A stretch of DNA of 64,000 bases, taken from contig CP129480.1 of the NCBI GenBank assembly GCA_030583885.1, forward strand, positions 1,054,001 to 1,118,000. The letters are read 5' to 3'. This stretch comes from Anaerolineales bacterium. GTDB taxonomy: Bacteria; Chloroflexota; Anaerolineae; Anaerolineales; Villigracilaceae. The translations under genes were made by a program, and so were the position numbers. Positions 1-7,140 of this stretch are shown here, in pieces (position 1 is the first letter of the stretch; each line of letters starts with the position of its first letter). Below the pieces are notes generated by a model. That model did not search any database, was not told the origin of the DNA, and was given only the letters and a program-made list of their open reading frames with translations.

Positions 1-96
1 ATCCTGTGTGAGCGGTATCGCAACCGTAGAAAGAGATTTGCCTTGCGCTTCAATTTGATCGCTGCGATTTACTACCTCGAACTCAACTCTACATGA
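1..96 (+). mobile_element. 3' end of an IS5-family transposase (partial, cut by window edge)
   Basis: Frame 1 is open from the first base to a TGA at 94-96 and encodes about 31 residues. The tail RYRNRRKRFALRFNLIAAIY resembles the C-terminal signature of IS5-type DDE transposases (YRNRR..F.LRFNLIAGIY). The stop is followed directly by a likely terminal repeat. The rest of the element lies outside the window, so activity cannot be judged. The family call rests on this short tail only. Confidence 0.6.
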
Positions 97-117
97 CTTT
101 TGCAAGAGGTCTATTCT
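97..117. repeat. probable right terminal inverted repeat of the IS5-type element
   Basis: The bases CTTTTGCAAGAGGTCTATTC follow the transposase stop directly. The form GACTTTTGCAAGAGGTC is typical of IS5-group ends. The partner repeat is outside the window, so the exact boundary and target duplication cannot be confirmed. The remainder up to 193 shows nothing recognisable. Confidence 0.4.
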
Positions 118-193
118 TCATTTCTTATCTCCTTCGGCAAGACATTGGAATTGAGAGAATAAGAAATGATTCGGTCCTTTGCTGGTTTTTTTA

Positions 194-1108
194 CTATTCA
201 TTGACGTTTTCGCCTTGAATACGATGGAAGGAGAGTTTTCCCAATTGGTCAAAACTTCCGCCTTCCACGCCCTGATTCCCATAGATCGGGAATTTCTGTC
301 CCGAATCGCGCAACTGTTTCAATGTCTGTGCAAGCCCTAGCGTACCGTATTCACGCGTGCGTGTGGTGTGGTCGAGGTCAATCATCTCAGTCATAAAAGT
401 CTGGTTTGTACCAGCCTGCTGCAGGATGCGCCCGTCGGGGTCAATGATCGTGGAACGCCCGCCCCCCCATGTGCCGACGCCGTTCACGCTCACGAAGTAA
501 CACTGGTTGAACAACGCATTCGCCTGCGCCATCACCAACTCCAGCGGGCGGTCGGAGGTGGGAGTGAGTGTTGGCTGGATGATCACCTCCGCCCCCATCC
601 ATGCCAGCGTACGCGAGACTTCGGGGAACCACATGTCATAACAAATACATAGACCGAAACGCCCCACGCCGGGGATGTCGAACACGCAGAACTGGTCGCC
701 CGCCGCTGTCCCCGCTTCATACGGAAGCCACGGAAACATCTTGCGATACTTCGCCACTATATCGCCGTCGGGTGAGATGACCACCGATGTGTTGTACATT
801 TTGTCGCCTTCGGCCTCCCACATTGAGCCAGGGATCAGCCACTGTCGGGTCTTGCGCGCCAGGTCGCAAAAACGATCCGTCTGCGGTCCGGGCACAGGTC
901 CGCTGTTCTTCTTGAACCAGTCCACATCCACGGGTGTTTTGAATTGCACCAGACCTGGCACCACCAATTCGTGGTACACCACCATGTTGATCCACGGAAG
1001 TTGCTTGTGGATATTCAACGCCACATCAGCCATCTTCTCAAATGTCCGATCCACGTCCCACGCTTCAACGGACATTTGCACAGCAGCGATTCCAAATAAA
1101 CGACTCAT
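194..1108 (-). CDS. nitrilase-superfamily amidohydrolase (formamidase/aliphatic amidase-like)
   Basis: A 304-residue carbon-nitrogen hydrolase, probably cytoplasmic, hydrolysing an amide or carbamoyl group. The triad is visible: Glu47 in YHELVVPG, Lys123 in KYRKMFPW and Cys156 in LCICYDMW. The start chosen is ATG at 1108, preceded by GGAGAATTTT. The open frame continues upstream to 1321 but would then overlap the previous gene. It is the last gene of the dpp-like operon, 77 bases after dppF, so it may release ammonia from imported amides or peptides. The exact substrate cannot be read from sequence. Confidence 0.8.
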   Translation of the reverse strand: MSRLFGIAAVQMSVEAWDVDRTFEKMADVALNIHKQLPWINMVVYHELVVPGLVQFKTPVDVDWFKKNSGPVPGPQTDRFCDLARKTRQWLIPGSMWEAEGDKMYNTSVVISPDGDIVAKYRKMFPWLPYEAGTAAGDQFCVFDIPGVGRFGLCICYDMWFPEVSRTLAWMGAEVIIQPTLTPTSDRPLELVMAQANALFNQCYFVSVNGVGTWGGGRSTIIDPDGRILQQAGTNQTFMTEMIDLDHTTRTREYGTLGLAQTLKQLRDSGQKFPIYGNQGVEGGSFDQLGKLSFHRIQGENVNE

Positions 1109-1131
1109 AAAATTCTCCGAAGGTATGGATT

Positions 1132-1149
1132 CCATCAGCTTGCTGATGG
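1132..1149. repeat. small hairpin between dppF and amidase gene
   Basis: CCATCAGC (1132-1139) and GCTGATGG (1142-1149) form an 8-bp stem with a two-base spacer in the 77-base gap between the ATPase and amidase genes. There is no T-run, so a processing or mRNA-stability role fits better than termination. Confidence 0.4.
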
Positions 1150-1185
1150 TTAATGCGACAGTGAGCTGTCTGACTCCATATTGAT

Positions 1186-2175
1186 TTATTCCACAAAATG
1201 ACAGGCGACTTGTCTTCCGCCTCGTTTCGACAGGCTCAACGCATCGCCTACCTGACGTAAAGCTGGTTCTGTTTCCTGACAAATTTTCTGCGCGATGGGG
1301 CATCTCGTATGGAAGCGGCATCCCGGAGGCGGGTTGACAGGGCTCGGCACATTGCCCTCCAGCACCTTTAACTCGCGTTTGTCTTCGACCACAGGCATGG
1401 GGATCGCGCCGAACAACGCCTGCGTGTACGGATGTCGCGGCTCGTTGTACACATCTTCCGCCGAGCCGACTTCCACCAACTTGCCCAAATACATCACGCC
1501 GATGCGGTCACTGATATGTTGGATTACATTCAAATCATGCGAGATGAACAGATAGGTCAATCCAAATGATCGTTTGAGGTCATCCAGCAGATTGATGATT
1601 TGCGCCTGCACTGAAACATCCAGCGCCGACGTCGGCTCGTCCAGCACGATCAGTTTCGGATTCAACGCCAGCGCCCGTGCCACCGCCACACGCTGACACT
1701 GCCCACCAGACATCTCGTGCGGGAAGCGGTCGAGATGCTGACCGCCCAAGCCGACCTGTTCCAGCAGTTCGATTACCCGCGGACGAATTTCGTCCTTTTC
1801 CAATACATTGTGCGTGACCAGCGGCTCGGCAATGATCTGCTCCACCTTCAAGCGCGGACTCAACGACGAAAGCGGGTTTTGAAACACGATCTGCATTTCA
1901 CGGCGGATGGGTTTCATATTGCGTTTGTCGATTGCAGTGATATCTTTTCCGTCGAACAGCACACTGCCTGAAGTCGGTTCGATCAGCCGCAGGATCATCC
2001 GCCCGAGCGTAGTCTTCCCGCATCCCGATTCGCCGACCAGCCCGAAGGTCTCGCCAGAGGCGATGGAGAGATCCACCCCGTCCACCGCGCAGACATGTTT
2101 GATGTCGCCCGAAAGCCAGCCGCCCGGCAATCGGAAATGTTTCTTGAGGGAGTGAACTTCAATAAGATGGGTCAT
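1186..2175 (-). CDS. dppF: dipeptide/oligopeptide ABC transporter ATP-binding protein (DppF/OppF)
   Basis: A 329-residue ABC ATPase that energises peptide import with DppD on the inner face of the membrane. Walker A GESGCGKT is at residues 48-55, the signature SGGQCQR near 156-162 and Walker B LIVLDE near 175-180. The C-terminal oligopeptide/dipeptide extension with GCRFHTRCP is typical of the family, and the length is normal. The last 25 codons contain a REP-like repeat (1221-1241) read as ALSLSKR. The start is ATG at 2175 with a weak ribosome site lying next to another REP-like hairpin. It follows dppD in a five-gene transporter operon. Confidence 0.9.
   Translation of the reverse strand: MTHLIEVHSLKKHFRLPGGWLSGDIKHVCAVDGVDLSIASGETFGLVGESGCGKTTLGRMILRLIEPTSGSVLFDGKDITAIDKRNMKPIRREMQIVFQNPLSSLSPRLKVEQIIAEPLVTHNVLEKDEIRPRVIELLEQVGLGGQHLDRFPHEMSGGQCQRVAVARALALNPKLIVLDEPTSALDVSVQAQIINLLDDLKRSFGLTYLFISHDLNVIQHISDRIGVMYLGKLVEVGSAEDVYNEPRHPYTQALFGAIPMPVVEDKRELKVLEGNVPSPVNPPPGCRFHTRCPIAQKICQETEPALRQVGDALSLSKRGGRQVACHFVE
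1221..1241. repeat. REP-like repeat inside the 3' end of dppF
   Basis: CTCGTTTCGACAGGCTCAAC belongs to the widespread intergenic repeat type GTTTCGACAGGCTCAAC. Here it lies within coding sequence, and on the minus strand it encodes the telltale peptide LSLSKR near the DppF C-terminus. It is related in style, not identical, to the repeats at 2186-2275. Confidence 0.45.
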
Positions 2176-2185
2176 AATTTTGCTC

Positions 2186-2222
2186 GGTGGTTGAGTAGGG
2201 CGAAGCCCGTATCGAAACCACC
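2186..2222. repeat. REP-like hairpin element, copy 1
   Basis: The stretch starts GGTGGTTGAGTAGGGCGAAG and ends GTATCGAAACCACC. Outer arms GGTGGTT/AACCACC and inner arms GGGC/GCCC can pair around GAA. It occupies the gap between the two ATPase genes. Confidence 0.55.
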
Positions 2223-2244
2223 AATTTTATGGATATGTTTCATT

Positions 2245-2275
2245 GCTGGTTTCGATACCTTCGTACTCAACCAGC
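2245..2275. repeat. REP-like hairpin element, copy 2 (inverted)
   Basis: GCTGGTTTCGATACCTTCG followed by TACTCAACCAGC is an inverted relative of the repeat at 2186-2222. Its arms GCTGGTT and AACCAGC can pair. The repeat supplies the stop codon of dppD (TGA at 2269-2267), so the element has moved into or trimmed the end of that gene. Confidence 0.55.
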
Positions 2276-3262
2276 ATGTTCAACTAAAAAACATGAAGCC
2301 AGATGTTCATCGCTGACATTCAACAACGCGGGCGATTCAGTGTTGCAGCGGTCAAAAGCAAACTCGCAACGCGGCGCAAATGGACAGCCTTGCATCGCGC
2401 CAGGATTCGACGGAACCGTGCCGGAAATAGCCGCCATCTTTTTTCCGCGCGAGCCGGGTTTTGGAATGGCATTCATCAGCCCGCGCGTGTAGGGATGCCG
2501 GGGATTGGTGAAGATATCCTTTGTGGAACCGATCTCTGCCACACGGCCTGCGTAGAGAACAGCGAGACGGTCACAAGTCTGTGCGACGACGCCAAGATTG
2601 TGCGTGATCAGGATGACCGAAATATCGAACTGCTTTTGCAGGTCGCGCAGAAGTTTGAGGATCTGGGCTTGAATGGTGACATCCAGCGCGGTGGTGGGTT
2701 CATCTGCGATCAGTAATTGCGGATCGCACGAAAGCGCCATCGCGATCATCACGCGCTGCTGTTGTCCGCCCGAGAGTTGATGGGGGTATGAATTCATCAC
2801 GCGCGTCACATCGGGGAGTCCCACCGCTTCGAGCGTTTCACCTGCGCGTTCGCCGGCTTGTTTTGCGTTCAAGTCCGTGTGTTGACGGATCACCCGCACC
2901 ATCTGTGAGCCGATGGTGAACACAGGATTAAGCGACGATGACGGGTCTTGAAAGATCATCGCGATTCTTCCGCCGCGCAGCTGTTCCATTTCAGAAGCGG
3001 ACGCATCGAGCAGATTTTTGGAATCAAAGTTGATGATCCCGTTTGTGATGCGCGCCGAGCGCGGAAGCAGACGCAACACCGAGAGCCCCGTGACCGTTTT
3101 TCCGCAGCCCGTCTCGCCGACAAGTCCAAATACTTCGCCGCGTTTTACGTTGAAGGAAATTCCATTCAACGCCTTGAGAATACCGCGCGAGGTTTTGAAC
3201 TCAAGGTTCAAATTAGAGACAGTGAGAAGATTGCTTTGCTCCGCTTGCAATGACATGGTCAT
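2267..3262 (-). CDS. dppD: dipeptide/oligopeptide ABC transporter ATP-binding protein (DppD/OppD)
   Basis: A 331-residue ABC ATPase, partner of DppF. Walker A GETGCGKT is at residues 49-56, followed by signature LSGGQQQR, Walker B LLIADE, and the C-terminal peptide-transporter extension with GCPFAPRCEFAF. Its ATG at 3262 overlaps the dppC stop (ATGA), which suggests translational coupling; a second ATG lies two codons later at 3256. The last codons lie in a REP-like repeat. The neighbours make this a complete Dpp-type importer. Confidence 0.9.
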   Translation of the reverse strand: MTMSLQAEQSNLLTVSNLNLEFKTSRGILKALNGISFNVKRGEVFGLVGETGCGKTVTGLSVLRLLPRSARITNGIINFDSKNLLDASASEMEQLRGGRIAMIFQDPSSSLNPVFTIGSQMVRVIRQHTDLNAKQAGERAGETLEAVGLPDVTRVMNSYPHQLSGGQQQRVMIAMALSCDPQLLIADEPTTALDVTIQAQILKLLRDLQKQFDISVILITHNLGVVAQTCDRLAVLYAGRVAEIGSTKDIFTNPRHPYTRGLMNAIPKPGSRGKKMAAISGTVPSNPGAMQGCPFAPRCEFAFDRCNTESPALLNVSDEHLASCFLVEHAG

Positions 3263-4149
3263 TTATATTGCCTCGGGTCAAAGATGTCACGCAATGTGTC
3301 GCCCAGCAAATTGAACGCCAGTACCACCACGAAGATCGCAATGCCAGGATACGTCGCAACCCACCATTGGTTTAAAATCAACTCACGCCCCTCGCTAACC
3401 ATCAAGCCCCAATCGGGCGAAGGCGGCTGTGTGCCAAGCCCCAGAAATGCCAGCCCGCCCATCGCAAGGATGACCGTGCCGAGATCGACAGTTGCCTGTA
3501 CGAGGATGGGGGAAATCGTATTCGGCAGGATATGCCTGAAGATGATGACCGCATCCCTCACGCCGATGGCTTGGGCAGCCTCTATGAAATATCTTTCCCT
3601 CAAACTGACCGCCACCCCGCGCGCGATGCGCGTGTACCAGGGCCACCACGAGATGACCAATGCGATGGCAGCTTTGTCCAGTCCGCGCCCCAAAGCAGAG
3701 GTGATCGCCATTGCCAAAAGTAATGAGGGAAATGCCAGGAACAAGTCCGTGATGCGCATGATGATTTCGTCCACCCAGCCGCCTTTGTAGCCAGCCAGCG
3801 CGCCGAGCGGAGTGCCTATCAGCACCGCGAAGAAGACCACGCCCATTGGTACCATCAATGCCGCGCGCGCGCCGACGATGATGCGGCTGAGCATGTCACG
3901 CCCGAGCTTGTCGGTGCCGAGCGGATATTCAGGAGAGGGAGCCAGCAGGGCGTTGGGAGCGTTTGTCTTCCCGGCACCTTCGAGCGGATACGGTGCGATC
4001 TGTTTTGCAAAGACAGCGACCAAAATGAAAAGAATGATAATGATTGTGCTCATCAACGCCAGCGGGTCCCGCATGATGACAGACAGCACGTGACGGAATG
4101 TGCGTGTGCGTTCGTTTTCAGGGGCGGGGATGAGAGGAATGGTGGTCAT
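3259..4149 (-). CDS. dppC: dipeptide/oligopeptide ABC transporter permease (DppC/OppC)
   Basis: A 296-residue inner-membrane permease with about six membrane segments. It has the cytoplasmic loop for ATPase contact (EAAQAIGVRDAVIIFRHILP), the first periplasmic loop with PLGTDKLGRDMLSR typical of DppC/OppC, and the C-terminal FDPR motif. The frame is open from a GTG at 4173, but ATG at 4149 (MTTIPLIPAP) is preferred because the upstream codons lie in an intergenic repeat. Its stop overlaps the dppD start by four bases. Confidence 0.9.
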   Translation of the reverse strand: MTTIPLIPAPENERTRTFRHVLSVIMRDPLALMSTIIIILFILVAVFAKQIAPYPLEGAGKTNAPNALLAPSPEYPLGTDKLGRDMLSRIIVGARAALMVPMGVVFFAVLIGTPLGALAGYKGGWVDEIIMRITDLFLAFPSLLLAMAITSALGRGLDKAAIALVISWWPWYTRIARGVAVSLRERYFIEAAQAIGVRDAVIIFRHILPNTISPILVQATVDLGTVILAMGGLAFLGLGTQPPSPDWGLMVSEGRELILNQWWVATYPGIAIFVVVLAFNLLGDTLRDIFDPRQYK

Positions 4150-4160
4150 TGTTTTCTTAA

Positions 4161-4217
4161 ACACAAAGGGCACGAAGGACTCGAAGGAAAACCTTTGTGT
4201 ACTTGGTGTCCTTCGTG
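4161..4217. repeat. intergenic repeat with two interleaved inverted repeats (CACAAAGG/CACGAAGG family)
   Basis: ACACAAAGG (4161-4169) pairs with CCTTTGTGT (4192-4200), and CACGAAGGAC (4171-4180) pairs with GTCCTTCGTG (4208-4217). The pairs interleave, so a pseudoknot is possible in RNA. The core CACAAAGGGCACGAAGG (4162-4178) recurs at 59745-59762 with one extra base. It fills the gap between dppB and dppC. Confidence 0.6.
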
Positions 4218-4223
4218 TTTAAC

Positions 4224-5246
4224 TCAATTCAAACTCACGCGTGGGTCAACCCAGGATTGGACCACATCCACGATCAAATTGATGAGGACGTATCCAGATG
4301 CACCGAGCAGGGTCATACCCATGATGGCGGGATAATCGAGATTTAATAACGAGCGTGTGGTAAAAAGACCTAAACCGGGCCAGGTGAAAATAATTTCAAC
4401 GAAGAAGGTGCCAGTCAATGCAAAAGCGAAGGTCAAGCCGATGACTGTCAGGGTGGGGCTGATGGCATTTTTCAACGCGTAGATGTAGGTGATGACACTG
4501 TCTCGAACCCCATAGGCGCGCGCGGTGCGGATGTAATCCTGCTCCAGCACTTCGAGCATGGTGGCGCGGGTCATGCGGGCGATGAGCCCGATGGGGTAGG
4601 CGGCAAGCGTAAATGCGGGAAGGATCAGGTGCAGGAGAGAGTCCTTAAGGGCGACCCAGTTTCGAGTTAAGAGAGAATCGAGGACGATAAAGCGCGTGAT
4701 CTCCGTCACAGGGCTGATGAAGCGTATGTCGGCATCCAATCTGCCGATGAGCGGAAGCCATTCCAGGTTGCGGAAGAAAATAATTTGCAAAAGAAGTCCA
4801 AGAAAAAAGGCGGGCATAGAAACGCCGATGATGGAGATCAATCGAACAACCAGATCGGGGAGTTTTCCCTGCCAGCGTGCGCTGAGAACCCCAAGCGGAA
4901 CGCCGATAAGCAGGGCAAGGAACATGCCCGCAAGAAGCAGTTCCAGCGTGGCGGGCAGGCGGTCTGAAATTTCCTGAGTGATCGGGCGCTTGGTAGAAAT
5001 TGAGTTGCCCAAGTCGCCTTGCAGGAGTTCGCCCATGTAGATGAAATATTGTGTGGGGAGCGGTTTATCCAACCCCAATTTCTCGCGGATGCGTGCCAGT
5101 TCCTCCGGGCGCGCTTTGGGACCTGCATACAACGATGCGGCATCAGTCGGCACCACCCTTGCGATGAAGAAGGTGATGATGGAGACACCCAGTAAAACGA
5201 AGAGGGATGTCAGCAGGCGGCGGAGGATGAATTCGAGATGGCGCAT
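4224..5246 (-). CDS. dppB: dipeptide/oligopeptide ABC transporter permease (DppB/OppB)
   Basis: A 340-residue inner-membrane permease. The N-terminus MRHLEFILRRLLTSLFVLLG, the LGLDKPLPTQYFIYMG loop and the EQDYIRTARAYGVRDSVITY coupling loop are typical of DppB/OppB. Its length is normal for the family. It is second in the operon, separated from the binding-protein gene by a strong hairpin (5255-5313). Confidence 0.9.
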   Translation of the reverse strand: MRHLEFILRRLLTSLFVLLGVSIITFFIARVVPTDAASLYAGPKARPEELARIREKLGLDKPLPTQYFIYMGELLQGDLGNSISTKRPITQEISDRLPATLELLLAGMFLALLIGVPLGVLSARWQGKLPDLVVRLISIIGVSMPAFFLGLLLQIIFFRNLEWLPLIGRLDADIRFISPVTEITRFIVLDSLLTRNWVALKDSLLHLILPAFTLAAYPIGLIARMTRATMLEVLEQDYIRTARAYGVRDSVITYIYALKNAISPTLTVIGLTFAFALTGTFFVEIIFTWPGLGLFTTRSLLNLDYPAIMGMTLLGASGYVLINLIVDVVQSWVDPRVSLN

Positions 5247-5254
5247 GATTTAGG

Positions 5255-5313
5255 AATCGTCCCGAAGGTTTGAACGATTCAACAATGCTTTTCGAGAAAC
5301 CTTCGGGACGATT
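5255..5313 (-). terminator. 17-bp intercistronic hairpin downstream of the peptide-binding protein gene
   Basis: AATCGTCCCGAAGGTTT (5255-5271) and AAACCTTCGGGACGATT (5297-5313) are perfect inverted repeats around a 25-base loop, between the binding-protein stop and the dppB start. There is no T-run, so it probably acts as a leaky terminator or as protection of the upstream mRNA, giving excess binding protein over permease. Confidence 0.7.
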
Positions 5314-5331
5314 TATTCAAGGTAGGTTGCT

Positions 5332-6963
5332 TTATTTCGCAGGGCGCAGGTCGTAGAAGAAGTACTGCACGAACGGATAGTTCAGATTGTACTGGAAACC
5401 CTCGATGCTGTTTGGGATGATAAAGACAGCCTTGGTGTCGAAGAAGAACAGACCAGCAGCTTCGTCCACGAGCAGGTTCATGGCTTCCACGTACTTCGCC
5501 TGAGACGCGGCGGGGTCGGTGACGGTCAGACCGATGGCTTCATCAACCAGTGTGTTGAATTCTGGGTTGTTCCAATAGGACAGGTTGAAGAAGGGCTTTT
5601 CGGTGTAGTAGAACATGGACCAAAGGTTGTCGGAGCCCGCGTCGGAGTAGGTGGGCCAGTAGAGCAGGAGGAACATGTCCTGTGCGTTGGCGGGATCGTT
5701 CTTCGCTTCCGCCCACTGCGTTCCGAAGGCGATGGCTTCGATGGTCACATCCACGCCGAGTTCGGCATAGGCATCCTTGATGAGCGGGGCGTAGGCTTCG
5801 TGGGTGGCGTTCTCTGCGGCATAGGTCAGGCGCAGGCTGAATCCACCGCCTTCGTAGCCTGCTTCGGCGAGCAGTTCCTTGGCTTTATCGATGTCGTAGG
5901 TGTACTGATTGACATCAGGTGACCAGGGCCACACTCCCGCAGGCACGGGTCCGTGGCTTTGCGTGCCGAGTCCCTTGACACCGATCTGGATGATGTCTTC
6001 GTAGGGGATGGCATAGGAGAGCGCCTGACGAACCTTCGGGTCATTCAACGGCGGGCGCAGGGTGTTGAAGAAGCCCACATAATTGAAGAAGGAGGGTTCT
6101 TCAAGGTAGGTGTAATCGGGATTGTCCTTGAAACTGCCGTAGTTGTCGCGCGGGATGCTGGTGACGAGGTCAACACTGCCCGATTCGAGCAACTGCTGCT
6201 GGGTCAATGCTTCCGGGATGATCTGCACGAGGACGGTGTCGAACTGGTCATCCTCCCAGCCGCCCCAGTAGTTTTCGTATTTCTGGAAGACGATCTCCTG
6301 GTCGGGGACGTAGGACTCGATCACATACGGACCTGTGCCTGCTTCCACGCCATTTGCCCAGTAGTTTTCGTCTGCGGCAGCGGCGTCTAGTGCTTTGGGG
6401 CTGATGATCCAGGCTCCGTAGAGGGAAGAGGCGATCAGGTCGATCGGGGCGGATGCGCTCAGGTTGAATTGGACGGTCAGGTCGTCCACGACTTCAATAG
6501 AGTCCACCATCCACCAGATAAAGGATGCGCCGCCGGAGGTGCGTGCGGCATCCAGTGATTTGACTACGGCGTCGGCATTCATCGGTTCGCCGTCATGGAA
6601 GGTGACACCAGAGCGCAGGTTGAAGGTCCACACCGTTCCGTCTTCATTCGATTCCCAACTCTCGGCGAGCAGAGGGGTGAATTGCTCGGCGGAGCCAGGC
6701 GGGTTGACACTGAGCAATTGCTCATACACATTTGCCATGTATGCCGCTTCGGTCGAGAAGGATTCGATGGGATCCCAGGTGGTGATGTTGGCGGTATTGG
6801 CGACCTTCAGCACCTGTGGGAGCTCTGGTGCAGGGGGGGCTTCCGTCGCAGGCGCGGCATCCGCAGGGGGCACCTCTGATGCAGCAGGCGCTTTGGGTGC
6901 ACACGCGCTCACGATCATCGAAAGCGCAACGAGCAAGGACACGAACAAGGTAAAGCGTTTCAT
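5332..6963 (-). CDS. peptide ABC transporter substrate-binding lipoprotein (family 5)
   Basis: A 543-residue extracytoplasmic solute-binding protein of the SBP_bac_5 type. The signal peptide MKRFTLFVSLLVALSMIVSAC ends in a lipobox with lipidated Cys21, followed by an Ala/Pro-rich linker. Family features include WTFNLRSGVTFHDGEPMNADAV near residue 120 and GTGPYVIESY near 210. The start is ATG at 6963 with GAGGAG six bases upstream. First gene of the operon with dppBCDF and the amidase, it diverges from the activator at 7141. The bound peptide or amide is unknown. Confidence 0.9.
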   Translation of the reverse strand: MKRFTLFVSLLVALSMIVSACAPKAPAASEVPPADAAPATEAPPAPELPQVLKVANTANITTWDPIESFSTEAAYMANVYEQLLSVNPPGSAEQFTPLLAESWESNEDGTVWTFNLRSGVTFHDGEPMNADAVVKSLDAARTSGGASFIWWMVDSIEVVDDLTVQFNLSASAPIDLIASSLYGAWIISPKALDAAAADENYWANGVEAGTGPYVIESYVPDQEIVFQKYENYWGGWEDDQFDTVLVQIIPEALTQQQLLESGSVDLVTSIPRDNYGSFKDNPDYTYLEEPSFFNYVGFFNTLRPPLNDPKVRQALSYAIPYEDIIQIGVKGLGTQSHGPVPAGVWPWSPDVNQYTYDIDKAKELLAEAGYEGGGFSLRLTYAAENATHEAYAPLIKDAYAELGVDVTIEAIAFGTQWAEAKNDPANAQDMFLLLYWPTYSDAGSDNLWSMFYYTEKPFFNLSYWNNPEFNTLVDEAIGLTVTDPAASQAKYVEAMNLLVDEAAGLFFFDTKAVFIIPNSIEGFQYNLNYPFVQYFFYDLRPAK

Positions 6964-6993
6964 AGTTTCTCCTCTCAAAGGCATGGGGGTAAT

Positions 6994-7012
6994 GACATGA
7001 TACTATCATGTC
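6994..7012. promoter_or_regulatory. perfect 19-bp palindrome in the divergent promoter region
   Basis: GACATGATA (6994-7002), central C, TATCATGTC (7004-7012) form a perfect palindrome 31 bases upstream of the binding-protein start, close to where its promoter would lie. It is probably an operator, with an unknown binder. Confidence 0.5.
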
Positions 7013-7015
7013 CAA

Positions 7016-7034
7016 TTTGCAAAAAGTTTGCAAA
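7016..7034. promoter_or_regulatory. two TTTGCAAA boxes with 11-bp period, candidate activator site
   Basis: TTTGCAAA occurs at 7016-7023 and 7027-7034, exactly one helical turn apart, between the divergent binding-protein and activator genes. SARP-type regulators characteristically bind short direct repeats with an 11-bp period, and the adjacent gene encodes a protein with that DNA-binding module. Binding is inferred. Confidence 0.5.
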
Positions 7035-7127
7035 CACCCTCTTCTTTCACCTATCGTCGCCAGGATTTAGAACTTTTTAAATATTTTCCAGCAGCCATGG
7101 GAAATGTACGAAGGGCAGGGGGAAGGA

Positions 7128-7133
7128 TATAAT
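7128..7133 (+). promoter_or_regulatory. TATAAT -10 box close to the activator ATG (possible leaderless mRNA)
   Basis: A consensus TATAAT ends seven bases before the ATG at 7141, so transcription would start at or next to the start codon. A -35 match at the usual distance (7105-7110, TGTACG) is poor. A GGAAGG at 7121-7126 overlaps the promoter and would be left out of such a transcript. Confidence 0.35.
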
Positions 7134-7140
7134 ACACGCA

